From Sva-07 sp963752815 (GTDB lineage Bacteria > Actinomycetota > Acidimicrobiia > Acidimicrobiales > Ilumatobacteraceae), in assembly GCA_963752815.1 (NCBI GenBank), contig CAVVZI010000021.1:1-64000 (forward strand): 64,000 nucleotides of DNA. The letters are read 5' to 3'. A model generated the notes under the pieces. That model was not told where the DNA came from. It worked only from the letters and a program-made list of their open reading frames with translations, and made no database searches. Below, piece by piece: positions 8,043-16,507 of this stretch; positions within the stretch are counted from its first letter, which is position 1, and each line of letters starts with the position of its first letter. The translations under genes were made by a program, and so were the position numbers.

Positions 8043-8954
8043 ATGAGCTTCGACACGGCGATTGCCGACGACGGCGGGACGCTGATGGGCCCGCTCCGGA
8101 TGCCTGCGCAGATGCTCGCCGATCAGACCTACGGCGGCCACACCAGCGTGCACGACGGAGACACGGCGGCGGAGCTCGGTCTCGCCGGGGCGCCGATCGA
8201 GGGCCCCACGCACTTCAGTCAGATCGATCCTCTCGCCGTGCGCGCCTGGGGGCAACGGTGGTTCGAGTCGGGCTGCCTCAGTGCGCATTTCATGAACATG
8301 GTGGTCGAGGGCGAGCAGGTGCACGCCTCGCTCCGGCCGGTGAGCGCGACGTCGGCGCGAATTGCGGCGGCCAAGGCGGACAGCACGCCGGTGCTCGAAG
8401 GCACCGCCTCGGTCGGATCCACCGACGAGAGCGAACTCGACGATCGTCGCCGGCGAGCGCTCGATGACCCCGGCGATCTGTACATCGTCGACCAGCTCGA
8501 GATCGGCATGACGCGGTCGAATGCCGAGCCGGTCACGATGGGATTCGACGAACACAACGGCGACCTCTATCCGTTCACACTGCGGCAGAAGCTCGACCGG
8601 ATCACGGAACGGTCGAGCTGGTACGAGGAGGACGGCGACAGCCCGTGGGGCCGTCCCGTCGTCCCGACCGAGATGATCAGCGTGTTGGCGCACAAGGCGG
8701 GCGGCCATTTCCCCGTTCGGGGACCGGCCGTCGGTCTGTTCGTCGATCTCGAGGTGCGCTTCGTCGACGGTCCCGTGTTCGTCGGTCAGCCGTACCTCGT
8801 CGAGCACAAGATCGTCGGCATCGGTCAGAGTCGGCGGGTGGAGTCGTACTGGACCGAAACCACGCTGACCGCCGCCGACACCGGCGTCCATGCCGCCACG
8901 GTGCTGCTGCATCAGGGCGTGTTCAAGGCGTCGTACGCCGACTATCCGGCGTAG
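8043..8954 (+). CDS. MaoC/hot-dog-fold dehydratase-like protein
   Basis: 303-residue double hot-dog-type protein. The N-terminal half contains GAPIEGPTHFSQIDPLAVRAWGQRWFESGCLSAHFMNMVVEGEQVHA and the C-terminal half FVDGPVFVGQPYLVEHKIVGIGQSRRVESYWTET, resembling hydratase or thioesterase folds used on acyl-CoAs. I do not see a clean R-hydratase signature, so activity is uncertain. It is followed 22 bp later by an SDR gene on the same strand, suggesting a small lipid or CoA-ester pathway. Confidence 0.6.
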   Translation: MSFDTAIADDGGTLMGPLRMPAQMLADQTYGGHTSVHDGDTAAELGLAGAPIEGPTHFSQIDPLAVRAWGQRWFESGCLSAHFMNMVVEGEQVHASLRPVSATSARIAAAKADSTPVLEGTASVGSTDESELDDRRRRALDDPGDLYIVDQLEIGMTRSNAEPVTMGFDEHNGDLYPFTLRQKLDRITERSSWYEEDGDSPWGRPVVPTEMISVLAHKAGGHFPVRGPAVGLFVDLEVRFVDGPVFVGQPYLVEHKIVGIGQSRRVESYWTETTLTAADTGVHAATVLLHQGVFKASYADYPA

Positions 8955-8976
8955 TTCGCGCTGCTACCGTCGGACG

Positions 8977-9741
8977 ATGACGTCGGACCTGACCGGCCGT
9001 GTCGCGCTCGTCACCGGCGTGTCGCGGGCGATCGGGATCGCCGCCGCGGTTGCCGGACGACTGCACGGCATGGGTGCCACCGTCTTCGCCACCGGATGGT
9101 CGCCCCACGATGTCGAGATGCCGTGGGGTGCGGGACAGCCCGCGTCGCTGCCCTCGATCGAGGTCGCCGAGCACGATCTGACCGAGCCCGGCGTCGCGAC
9201 CGCGCTCGTCGATGAAGTGATCGATCGCCACGGTCGCCTCGACATCGTGATCGCCGTGCACGCCCGTTCGTCGGAGGGTGGGCTGGCGGAGGTCACCGAG
9301 GTCGAACTCGACCAGTGTTGGGCGGCGAACGTCCGCAGCATCGTGATGCTCGCCCAGCGCTTCGCGCAGGTGCACGAACCGTCACCGGCCGATCAGCCGC
9401 CGATCGGCCGGATGGTGTGGTTCACGAGTGGACAGGCGCTCTCGCCGATGGACGGCGAGCTCGCCTACGCCGTGAGCAAGGGAGCGCTCCATCAGATGAC
9501 CGGCTCGGTCGCGCACGCGCTCGTCCCGGCGCGCATCGTGGCGAACTGCATCAATCCGGGTCCGGTCGACACCGGGTATGCGCCGCCCGAGGTGATCGAG
9601 GCCGTCGAGCGACGGTTCCCCGACGGCCGGTGGGGCCGGCCGGACGATGTCGCCAATCTCGTGGCCTTCCTCGTCAGCGACGAAGGCGCGTGGATCCGCG
9701 GCCAGGTGATCGACTCCGAAGGCGGCTTCGACCGCCACTAG
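8977..9741 (+). CDS. SDR family oxidoreductase
   Basis: 254-residue classical short-chain dehydrogenase. It has the cofactor motif VALVTGVSRAIGIAAAVAG (TGxSxxIG), a DIVIAVHARSS segment in place of the usual NNAG, the catalytic YAVSKGA (YxxxK) and NCINPGPVDTGYAPPEVI after it. A C-terminal IDSEGGF replaces the common VDGG. NAD(P)H-dependent alcohol/ketone chemistry is expected, substrate unknown. A TACCGT box ends 6 nt before the ATG at 8977 with no Shine-Dalgarno, consistent with a leaderless mRNA. A hairpin follows its stop codon. Confidence 0.85.
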   Translation: MTSDLTGRVALVTGVSRAIGIAAAVAGRLHGMGATVFATGWSPHDVEMPWGAGQPASLPSIEVAEHDLTEPGVATALVDEVIDRHGRLDIVIAVHARSSEGGLAEVTEVELDQCWAANVRSIVMLAQRFAQVHEPSPADQPPIGRMVWFTSGQALSPMDGELAYAVSKGALHQMTGSVAHALVPARIVANCINPGPVDTGYAPPEVIEAVERRFPDGRWGRPDDVANLVAFLVSDEGAWIRGQVIDSEGGFDRH

Positions 9742-9742
9742 C

Positions 9743-9779
9743 AACCTGTCGCGCGGGGTCAGGCACTTCGCGACAGGTT
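9743..9779. terminator. Palindrome after SDR gene, probable terminator
   Basis: A perfect 11-bp inverted repeat, AACCTGTCGCG (9743-9753) and CGCGACAGGTT (9769-9779), with a 15-nt loop containing GGGGTCAGGCAC. It starts 2 bp after the SDR stop codon and lies before cinA. No U-tract follows, so factor-independent termination is uncertain. The loop motif recurs at the centre of two other palindromes in the window. Confidence 0.6.
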
Positions 9780-9802
9780 CGTCCGTCGGCAAGGCTGGCG
9801 CG

Positions 9803-10300
9803 ATGTTGATCGATGATCTTGACGCTCCGGCCGCGCGAGTCGCGGCGAAGTTGCGCGAACGCGGCGAGACGGTCGCCGTGGCGGAGGGATCGGCAGGCGG
9901 ACTGATCTCGGCCGCGCTGCTCGCCATCCCCGGCGCGTCGGCGTACTACCTCGGTGGAGCGGTGGTCTACACGGCGCGCGCCAACCGTGCCTGGATGGCC
10001 GGTGCGGTGGAGCCGCCGGCGGGCATGCGGGGCGCGACGGAGGAATTCGCCGACTATCTCGCCCGGTCGGCGGCGATCAAGCTCGGCGCCGACTGGGGGA
10101 TCGGCGAGGCCGGCGCGGCGGGTCCCGCCAATCCCTACGGCGATCCGGCCGGACACTGCTGGATCGCGGTCGCGTCGGGCGAGACCGTCACGACGAGCCA
10201 TCTCCTCACCGGCGTCGACGACCGAACGCGGAACATGGTGGCGTTCGCCGCGGGTGCGCTCGAGCTGTTCGCCTCGGTGCTCGAATCCGCCGACGGCTGA
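9803..10300 (+). CDS. CinA C-terminal domain protein (NMN amidohydrolase-like)
   Basis: 165-residue stand-alone CinA C-terminal domain; in characterised proteins (PncC) it deamidates nicotinamide mononucleotide in pyridine nucleotide recycling. It has VAVAEGSAGGLISAALLAIPGASAYYLGGAVVY, where the usual AESCTGG is AEGSAGG, then GIGEAGAAGPANPYGDPAGHCWIAVAS and a C-terminal amphipathic helix. The altered AESCTGG signature (Cys and Thr missing) is notable because the family nucleophile is a serine in that loop; Ser31 could still serve. Activity is plausible, not certain. Confidence 0.75.
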   Translation: MLIDDLDAPAARVAAKLRERGETVAVAEGSAGGLISAALLAIPGASAYYLGGAVVYTARANRAWMAGAVEPPAGMRGATEEFADYLARSAAIKLGADWGIGEAGAAGPANPYGDPAGHCWIAVASGETVTTSHLLTGVDDRTRNMVAFAAGALELFASVLESADG

Positions 10301-10346
10301 CCTCGTCGCATCGACGGCGTGTCGACGATCGTGCCACGCTGTGGGG

Positions 10347-10718
10347 ATGCTCGATCATCTCGGAATCCAGTGTGCTGACATGACGAAGAGTGCGGCGTTC
10401 TACGACGCCGTGCTGGCCCCGCTCGGTGCGACGCGAATGATGGACTTCGGCGTCGCCATGGGGTACGGGATCGCCCCGAAACCCGACTTCTGGATCGGTC
10501 TGTTCGACTCCGGCGAGGGATTCCGCGAGTCACACATCGCGTTCGAGGCGGCAGACCGCGCGACGGTGCACGCCTTCTTCGACGCGGCCGTCGCCGCGGG
10601 TGCGGAGGTGCTGCACGAGCCGCGCGTGTGGCCCGAGTACCACGAGCACTACTACGGAGCGTTCGTCCGCGACCCCGACGGCAACAACGTCGAAGCGGTC
10701 TGCCACCAACCCGAGTGA
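10347..10718 (+). CDS. VOC family (glyoxalase-like) protein
   Basis: 123-residue vicinal-oxygen-chelate fold protein, starting MLDHLGIQCADMTKSAAFYDAVLAPLG and ending AFVRDPDGNNVEAVCH, the paired beta-alpha-beta-beta-beta units of the family. Likely metal-ligand positions are the N-terminal His in LDHLG and the C-terminal Glu in NNVEAV. Members include lyases, isomerases and extradiol dioxygenases, so the reaction is undetermined. GTGGGG immediately upstream of the ATG may serve as a ribosome-binding site. A pair of intergenic palindromes follows. Confidence 0.75.
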   Translation: MLDHLGIQCADMTKSAAFYDAVLAPLGATRMMDFGVAMGYGIAPKPDFWIGLFDSGEGFRESHIAFEAADRATVHAFFDAAVAAGAEVLHEPRVWPEYHEHYYGAFVRDPDGNNVEAVCHQPE

Positions 10719-10739
10719 CGCGACGGTGATCTGCCGTTT

Positions 10740-10843
10740 GCGATGAGCGAACGGCCCAACCCGCGGTCCGTTCCCTCATCGCAGGGTCAGGCTCACTCCT
10801 TGTGATGAGCGAGCCGCCCACCCCTCGGTCCGTTCGCTCATCG
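10740..10843. repeat. Pair of GATGAGCGA palindromes (REP-like)
   Basis: Two tandem imperfect hairpins in the 219-bp gap before the ArsR-MFS gene. The first pairs GCGATGAGCGAACGG (10740-10754) with 10768-10782 with one mismatch. The second pairs GATGAGCGA (10804-10812) with TCGCTCATC (10834-10842). Loops are rich in C and contain CGGTCCGTT in both. The same arm sequence is found again, also as two hairpins, at 29.9-30.0 kb, so this is a dispersed repeat family. Confidence 0.7.
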
Positions 10844-10937
10844 CCGGAGTGATCTGAAGGGATTCCTTGACATCGGTGTACGACGCGGCGCAAGATGTGA
10901 AGGACTTCTTTCAGAGTCTGCGGCGAACGGAGGACCG

Positions 10938-12878
10938 GTGACATCGACCGAGCGGATGAAGGTGACCGACGTGACGGTGCTGGCGGCGCTCGCCCATCCG
11001 ATCCGCTTGTCGATCCTCCACCTCCTGCTGACCGTCGGCGAGCAGACGGCGACGCAGTGCTCCGAAGTGGTCGACGCGACGCCCTCGGCGTGCAGCTACC
11101 ACCTGCGCCACCTCGAACGATTCGGGCTCGTCGAGCGAGTCGACCAGGACGGTCGTGCCGACGCCGACGGGCGCACCAAGGTGTGGCGCGCCGTCGCCAC
11201 CGGATTCGACTTCGGGGAGCCGGTCGGCTCGCCGGAGTTCGTCGCCGCATCTTCCGCGCTCACCTCGGTGGGTCTCGACGAGAACCTTCGCCTCGCTCGC
11301 CACTACCTGTCCCACCTCGATCTCCTTCCAGATGAGTGGCGCCGCGCCGCGTCCTTCTCGACGTTCGCACTCCTCGTCAATGCCGACGAGCTGCAGTCAG
11401 CGATGGACAAGATCGACGCCATCATCCGACCCCTTCGAGCCGCCGTGCGTGTGGACGCGCCCGACGACGCGCGATCGGTGCGTTTCTCGATCGAGGCGTT
11501 TCGCCCGGACCGATCTACCGTGATCGACGTCGCGGACGCCGAGTCCACGCACGACGATGCACGCGGCAGGCCGACATCGCCGAGTCCGTCGCCGTGGCGC
11601 ACCCGCGACTTCCGGCTGGTGTGGGCCGGCGGCTTCGTCAACGACACTGGTGACTGGCTCCTGCTCGTCGCGCTGCCGCTGTTCGTGTTCCTCGAGAGTG
11701 ACTCGGGGTCGGCGACCGCACTGCTGTTCGTCGTCGAACTCGGCGCGGCGCTGCTGCTCGGGCCGGTCGGCGGGAGCCTCGTCGATCGTTGGGATCTCCG
11801 CCGCACCCTCGTCGCCACCAATCTCGCGCAAGCGGTCACGCTCGTCCCCCTCCTGGCGGTCACCGCCGACCGGATCTGGCCGGCCTATCTCGTCGTCGGC
11901 GCCCAGGCGATGCTGACCCAGATCAACAATCCCGCGTCGGTCGCGCTGCTCCCGCGGGTGGTCGAGCCCGACCAACTCACCGTGGCCAACGCGGCGAACT
12001 CGATGAGCGCCAGCCTGGCCCGGTTGATCGGTTCACCGCTCGGTGGCGTGGCGGTCGGCTTCGGCGGCATCGAGGCCGTCGTCGCGATCGACGGCGTCAG
12101 CTTCCTCGCCGTCGCGGTGGCGATGGCCTTCGTGCGGTCCGAGACCGGCCCGATCACGACCGACCGCCACGGCCACGAGGTCGACGGTGGCGTCCGGGCC
12201 GGGCTCCGTGCCATCTGGCGCCAGCCCGTGATTCGCGCGCTCGTGCTGATCGACGGACTCGGCCAGATCGCGCAGGGCTTCTTCCTCGTGCTCTTCGTGG
12301 CGTTCGTGGTGCGAGCGCTGCACGGTGGCGGGGTCGAGGTCGGTCTGATCCGGGGCAGCATGGCGGTCGGGGCGATCGCCGGCGCACTGTTGATCACCCG
12401 CTTCGCCGATCGCGTCGGACCGATCACACTGCTGACCGCCGGGTATCTCGGGATGGGGCTCGTGTCGCTCGTGTTCTGGCACGGACCTGAGCTGACCACG
12501 GAGATCTGGTTCTTCATGGCGGTCTTCGCGCTGTCGGGCGTTCCTGGCTCGGCGCTGGGCGTGGGGATGTTCACCGCCCTGCAGCAGTTCAGCCCGTCGG
12601 GCATGCTCGGGCGCGTGGTGGGTGTGGGCGGCGCGATCGGTGCGCTCGCCCGGAGCATCGGATCGCTGGCGGCCGGTCTGCTGCTCGCATCGACCGACCT
12701 CATCCGCCTCCTCGACGTGCAATCGGCGATCTATCTGTTGTGCGCCGCGCTCGCCTGGGCGTTCATCCGGGATGGCCGCGCACCTGTCGCGGCGCCGGCT
12801 GTGAACGGGGACGGTCAGGCCGCCGGCCGCTCACCGAGCAGCGGCGTGGGGGTCCAGCCGGGACGCCCGAACACGTGA
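10938..12878 (+). CDS. ArsR-type HTH domain fused to MFS transporter
   Basis: 646-residue fusion. Residues about 7-90 form an ArsR-like winged helix (VLAALAHPIRLSILHLLL, then DATPSACSYHLRHLERFGLVERV). Residues about 90-205 are a soluble linker with a helical domain. From about 210 to 620 there is a 12-helix major facilitator (MFS_3/enterobactin exporter-like), beginning TRDFRLVWAGGFVNDTGDWLLLVALPLFVFL. A membrane transporter carrying its own DNA-binding domain is unusual. The GTG at 10938 follows GGAGGACCG. No cysteine-rich metal site is obvious, so the ligand is unknown. Its 3' end overlaps the convergent desaturase gene by 64 bp. Confidence 0.85.
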   Translation: MTSTERMKVTDVTVLAALAHPIRLSILHLLLTVGEQTATQCSEVVDATPSACSYHLRHLERFGLVERVDQDGRADADGRTKVWRAVATGFDFGEPVGSPEFVAASSALTSVGLDENLRLARHYLSHLDLLPDEWRRAASFSTFALLVNADELQSAMDKIDAIIRPLRAAVRVDAPDDARSVRFSIEAFRPDRSTVIDVADAESTHDDARGRPTSPSPSPWRTRDFRLVWAGGFVNDTGDWLLLVALPLFVFLESDSGSATALLFVVELGAALLLGPVGGSLVDRWDLRRTLVATNLAQAVTLVPLLAVTADRIWPAYLVVGAQAMLTQINNPASVALLPRVVEPDQLTVANAANSMSASLARLIGSPLGGVAVGFGGIEAVVAIDGVSFLAVAVAMAFVRSETGPITTDRHGHEVDGGVRAGLRAIWRQPVIRALVLIDGLGQIAQGFFLVLFVAFVVRALHGGGVEVGLIRGSMAVGAIAGALLITRFADRVGPITLLTAGYLGMGLVSLVFWHGPELTTEIWFFMAVFALSGVPGSALGVGMFTALQQFSPSGMLGRVVGVGGAIGALARSIGSLAAGLLLASTDLIRLLDVQSAIYLLCAALAWAFIRDGRAPVAAPAVNGDGQAAGRSPSSGVGVQPGRPNT

Positions 12879-13810
12879 CGGAGCTTGTTCCGCAGACCCC
12901 GGGTGCGGATCACGTCGCGACCGATGTCGACGAACTCGTGGTACCCGACCCGCACGGGGTTGTACGTGTCGATGTTCTTCGTCAGCCCGTACGTGACGCG
13001 GCGGATCTCGGGCTCGAACGTGCCGAACAGCTTGTCCCACACGATCAGCACGCCGCCGTAGTTGCGGTCGAGGTACTGCCGGTCGGCGCCGTGGTGCACC
13101 CGGTGATGTGACGGCGTGTTGAACACGGCTTCGATCGGCTTCGGGAGCCGATCGATCGCTTCGGTGTGGATCCAGTACTGGTAGAGCAGGTTGAGCTGGC
13201 CGGCCTTGGCCACCTGATTCGCCGGGATACCGAGCAGCGGCATCGGCAGGTACACCCACGACAGGAGAAAGCCGGACCACGGCTGGCGGAGCGCGGTCGA
13301 CAGGTTGTACCGCTGACTCGAGTGGTGGGTCACGTGGTTCGCCCAGAACAGGCGCACCTCGTGCATCCAGCGATGGTCCCAGTAGTAGAGGAAGTCCCAG
13401 GCGACGATCGCCACCGCCAGCGAGCCGCGACGCTTGCCGATGTCGGCGATCCGATGCTTGAACACGAGGCGCCCGAGCGACCCCACCGCCCTCGCCATCG
13501 CCAGGTTCACCGCCACGTTGCCGAGCAGCATCGTCAGGCTGGTGACCGTGTCGCGGCGCTCGTAGCCGATCGGCACGAGCGGATCCGGCGGCAGGTCGTG
13601 CTGGCCGAGCCGGACTGCTGAAACATTCGTCGATCCGGCGGAGGCATCAGCGGCGACACGCTCGATCGCCAGGCGGCGCGCGCCTCGACGCAGAACCATC
13701 GCCTCGGCGATCATCGTGCCGACGAACAACGGGATCGATGCGATGTCGACCGCATCGATCGGTCGACCCGAACGATTGGGCACCAGCACACCGTCAGTTG
13801 TTGCGGCCAT
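12815..13810 (-). CDS. Sterol desaturase/fatty acid hydroxylase family protein
   Basis: 331-residue integral membrane di-iron enzyme. The histidine boxes are present: WDHRWMHE (HxxxH), NHVTHHSS (HxxHH) and HHRVHHGAD. Hydrophobic helices flank them, for example SLTMLLGNVAVNLAMA and GFLLSWVYLPMPLLG. The family hydroxylates or desaturates lipids using O2, and the substrate here is unknown. The ATG at 13810 gives a soluble N-terminal extension of about 35 residues. The stop codon lies inside the 3' end of the convergent ArsR-MFS gene. It is divergent from the molybdopterin enzyme 67 bp away. Confidence 0.85.
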   Translation of the reverse strand: MAATTDGVLVPNRSGRPIDAVDIASIPLFVGTMIAEAMVLRRGARRLAIERVAADASAGSTNVSAVRLGQHDLPPDPLVPIGYERRDTVTSLTMLLGNVAVNLAMARAVGSLGRLVFKHRIADIGKRRGSLAVAIVAWDFLYYWDHRWMHEVRLFWANHVTHHSSQRYNLSTALRQPWSGFLLSWVYLPMPLLGIPANQVAKAGQLNLLYQYWIHTEAIDRLPKPIEAVFNTPSHHRVHHGADRQYLDRNYGGVLIVWDKLFGTFEPEIRRVTYGLTKNIDTYNPVRVGYHEFVDIGRDVIRTRGLRNKLRHVFGRPGWTPTPLLGERPAA

Positions 13811-13877
13811 GGGTCCATGCTGCCACGGCGTCTCGCCGATCGATGATCCGATTCGACCCCGGATCCGAACCACCGGC

Positions 13878-15545
13878 ATGGCAGCCGAGACGATCTCGAA
13901 ACGGTCAGCGACCGCGCTCGGTGCACTGGCCGGTCTGACCTCGGCCATCGTCGCACTCGGCGCCGCGGAACTCGTGGCCGGTCTGAGCCGCAGTTGGAAG
14001 GGCCCGATCCTCGACGTCGGCGATCGTGTGATCGACCACGTTCCGGTCGCCGTGAAGGACTTCGCGATCGACAAGTTCGGTACCAACGACAAACCGGCGC
14101 TGCTCGTCGGGATCGGCGCGTTCCTGGCGTTGTACGCCGCGGTGATGGGCGCCATCGCCTTCCGCAAGCGCATCGAGATCGGCCTGATCGGCATCGGCGC
14201 GTTCGGTCTGATCGGCGCCTACGCCGCGCTCACGCGCCGTGTCGGCGGATCGCTCAGCGACATCCTTCCTTCGATCATCGGTGCCGCGCTCGGAGCCGGC
14301 GCCCTGTGGCTGGCTCACTCCGTGGCCCGGCCGATCCTGCCGACCCCTGTCCTCGCCGACGACGCCGACCCCACCGCTCCTCCCGAACGTCCTGCGTTGA
14401 CGGGTCCGCACGATGTGCAGGAGAACGATGAGGCGGCGTCCGAGGCGAGGACAGGGGTCACCAGGCGGCAGGTGCTGGTGCGCAGCGGCGGGCTGCTCGC
14501 CGCGCTGGCCCTGGCCGGGGCCGGCGCAGGTGCCGTGGGCCGGGCGCTCAAGAACCGCTTCGGAGCCGCCGAGTCGAGGGCCAATCTCACGCTTCCCGTC
14601 GCCACGGATCCGCTCGCCCCGATCCCCGATGCCGTCGAAGTCGGCCTCGAAGGGATCGCTCCCTTCACGACCTCGAACGCCGACTTCTACCGGATCGACA
14701 CCGCGCTCACGATCCCACAGCTGCCCACCGACGACTACGAGCTCCGCATCACCGGCATGGTCGACAAGGAACTCAGCTTCACCTTCGACGACCTGATGCA
14801 GCGCAATGTCGTCGAGTACGACATCACCCTCACATGCGTGTCGAACACGGTCGGCGGGAACCTGATCGGCAACGCCCGCTGGTTGGGCGTCCGACTTGAC
14901 GAACTGCTCGCCGAAGCTGGCGTCAAGGCAGGGGCCGATCAGGTGGTCGGCCGCTCGATCGACGGCTACACGTGCGGCTTTCCGCTGGAGGCGGCCACCG
15001 ACGGTCGAAACGCCATGGTCGCGTTCGGGATGAACGGCGAACCGCTCCCGCTCGAACACGGCTTCCCGGCGCGCCTGATCGTTCCCGGCCTGTACGGCTA
15101 CGTCTCGGCCACCAAGTGGCTGGTCGAGATCGAACTGACCACGTTCGAGGAGTTCGAGCAGTACTGGGTGCCCCGCGGCTACTCCGACCGGGCCCCGATC
15201 AAGCTGATGAGCCGGATCGACTCGGTCGACGGCCTCGGCACGTTGACCCGCAACCCCGACGGCACGGCAGCGATCGGTGGTGTCGCCTGGGCCCAGACCC
15301 GTGGCATCAGCAACGTCGAGGTGCAGATCGGCGACGGCGAGTGGGCCCCCGCCGACCTCGGCGATGCGCTCAACGCCGACACCTGGCGCCAGTGGGCCTT
15401 CCGCTGGACGCCGGCCGGCGCGGGCCGCACCACGATCCGCTGCCGGGCCACTGATGGAAATGGCGTGATCCAAACCGACGAACGATCCGAACCACTTCCC
15501 GATGGTGCCTCCGGGCATCACCAGATCGTGGTCTTCGTCGAGTGA
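13878..15545 (+). CDS. Membrane-anchored molybdopterin oxidoreductase (sulfite oxidase-like)
   Basis: 555 residues. The N-terminal ~200 contain about four membrane helices (for example ALGALAGLTSAIVALGAAEL and LLVGIGAFLALYAAVMGAIAF). A further hydrophobic segment after RRQVLVRSGGLLAALALAG looks like a signal anchor. The catalytic part is the sulfite-oxidase/MsrP Mo-cofactor fold with YDITLTCVSNTVGGNLIGNARWLGV, where Cys is the probable Mo ligand, and a C-terminal Ig-like domain (VEVQIGDGEWAPADL). The protein faces the outside of the membrane. Electron donor and substrate are unknown. It is immediately upstream of the fasciclin-SigK-RskA genes, a grouping that suggests a redox-related regulon. 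Confidence 0.85.
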   Translation: MAAETISKRSATALGALAGLTSAIVALGAAELVAGLSRSWKGPILDVGDRVIDHVPVAVKDFAIDKFGTNDKPALLVGIGAFLALYAAVMGAIAFRKRIEIGLIGIGAFGLIGAYAALTRRVGGSLSDILPSIIGAALGAGALWLAHSVARPILPTPVLADDADPTAPPERPALTGPHDVQENDEAASEARTGVTRRQVLVRSGGLLAALALAGAGAGAVGRALKNRFGAAESRANLTLPVATDPLAPIPDAVEVGLEGIAPFTTSNADFYRIDTALTIPQLPTDDYELRITGMVDKELSFTFDDLMQRNVVEYDITLTCVSNTVGGNLIGNARWLGVRLDELLAEAGVKAGADQVVGRSIDGYTCGFPLEAATDGRNAMVAFGMNGEPLPLEHGFPARLIVPGLYGYVSATKWLVEIELTTFEEFEQYWVPRGYSDRAPIKLMSRIDSVDGLGTLTRNPDGTAAIGGVAWAQTRGISNVEVQIGDGEWAPADLGDALNADTWRQWAFRWTPAGAGRTTIRCRATDGNGVIQTDERSEPLPDGASGHHQIVVFVE

Positions 15546-15565
15546 CCGACCCCCCGGGTCACTCG
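15539..15565. terminator. Hairpin after molybdopterin enzyme
   Basis: Inverted repeat CGAGTGACC (15539-15547) and GGTCACTCG (15557-15565) with a C-rich 9-nt loop, overlapping the stop codon of the oxidoreductase gene. Plausible terminator or mRNA 3' stabiliser. No U-tract follows, so only moderate support. Confidence 0.5.
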
Positions 15566-15632
15566 GCGAGACCACAAGGTCGCTGCAACGCAGCGTGAAC
15601 AAAACCCCCCAAATTCACAAGGAGAATCCGAC

Positions 15633-16358
15633 ATGATCAACCGTGCTCGAACAATCAAACTGATGGCAGCCTGTGCCTCGCTCACGCTCGTCGCCGCAGC
15701 GTGCGGCAGCGATTCCGACGACGCCGCGACCACCGAGGCTCCGGCGGCAGCCGAGGCGCCCGCCGCCACCGAGGCGCCCGTCGCCACCGAGGCCCCGGCC
15801 GCCACCGCCGAAGATGTTCCGATGGCCACCGAGGCCCCGATGTCGACGACCGGTGACGACGCCACCGGAGCCGAGATGATGGAGCCGAGCGGCCCGCTCT
15901 GCGACGCCGTGCCGACCGACGGCCAAGGCTCCTTCGCCGGGATGACCGACGACCCCGCAGCCACTGCGGCGAGCAACAACCCGGTGTTGTCGACCCTCGT
16001 GACCGCCGTCGACGCCGCCGGATTGGTCGACACGTTGAACGGCGATGGTCCGTTCACGATCTTCGCCCCGACCAACGACGCCTTCGCCGCCATCCCGCCG
16101 GCCGACCTCGACGCCGTGCTCGCCGACACCGACCTGCTGACGTCGATCCTGACACTGCACGTCATCGCCGGTGAGTCACTGTCGAGCACCGAGCTGGCCG
16201 AGATGGGTTCGGCCATCACGGTCAACGGCGAGGACATCACGTTCGAGACGGCCGCCGACGGCTCGCTCATGGTGAACGGTCAGGCGACCGTCGGATGCGC
16301 CGACGTCCAGACGGCCAACGCCACGGTGCACATCATCGACGCGGTGCTGATGCCCTGA
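15633..16358 (+). CDS. Fasciclin (FAS1) domain lipoprotein
   Basis: 241-residue exported protein. The signal peptide (MINRARTIKLMAACASLTLV) is followed by VAAAC, with Cys24 as the likely lipidation site. An Ala/Pro/Thr/Glu-rich linker of TEAPAA-type repeats spans about 30-75, then a FAS1 domain runs from about 105 to the end (PVLSTLVTAVDAAGLVDTL, GPFTIFAPTNDAFAAIP, ILTLHVIAGE, ATVHIIDAVLMP). FAS1 proteins are surface adhesion or matrix proteins. AAGGAG lies 8 nt before the ATG. In mycobacteria, FAS1 proteins (MPT70/MPT83) are controlled by SigK/RskA, encoded here directly downstream, so the same circuit is likely. Confidence 0.88.
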   Translation: MINRARTIKLMAACASLTLVAAACGSDSDDAATTEAPAAAEAPAATEAPVATEAPAATAEDVPMATEAPMSTTGDDATGAEMMEPSGPLCDAVPTDGQGSFAGMTDDPAATAASNNPVLSTLVTAVDAAGLVDTLNGDGPFTIFAPTNDAFAAIPPADLDAVLADTDLLTSILTLHVIAGESLSSTELAEMGSAITVNGEDITFETAADGSLMVNGQATVGCADVQTANATVHIIDAVLMP

Positions 16359-16400
16359 TCGACCAGATCGTCGGGAGGTTGTCCACCATCCCCGGATGCG

Positions 16401-16436
16401 ACGAGCGGCGAGGAGCTTCGGCTCCCCGCCGCTCGT
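16401..16436. terminator. Long TTCG-loop hairpin between fasciclin and sigK
   Basis: A 16-bp stem with one mismatch (16401-16416 with 16421-16436) closed by a TTCG tetraloop, the most stable kind in GC-rich RNA. It starts 43 bp after the fasciclin stop codon and lies about 70 bp upstream of the sigma factor start. Likely a terminator or attenuator separating high-level fasciclin mRNA from sigK-rskA. It is not followed by a U-tract. Confidence 0.65.
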
Positions 16437-16507
16437 TCGCGTGCACGGCCGCACCCGGCACATCTCGATCTGATGATCCGAATCCCCGCACGATCCGAAC
16501 CACGATC

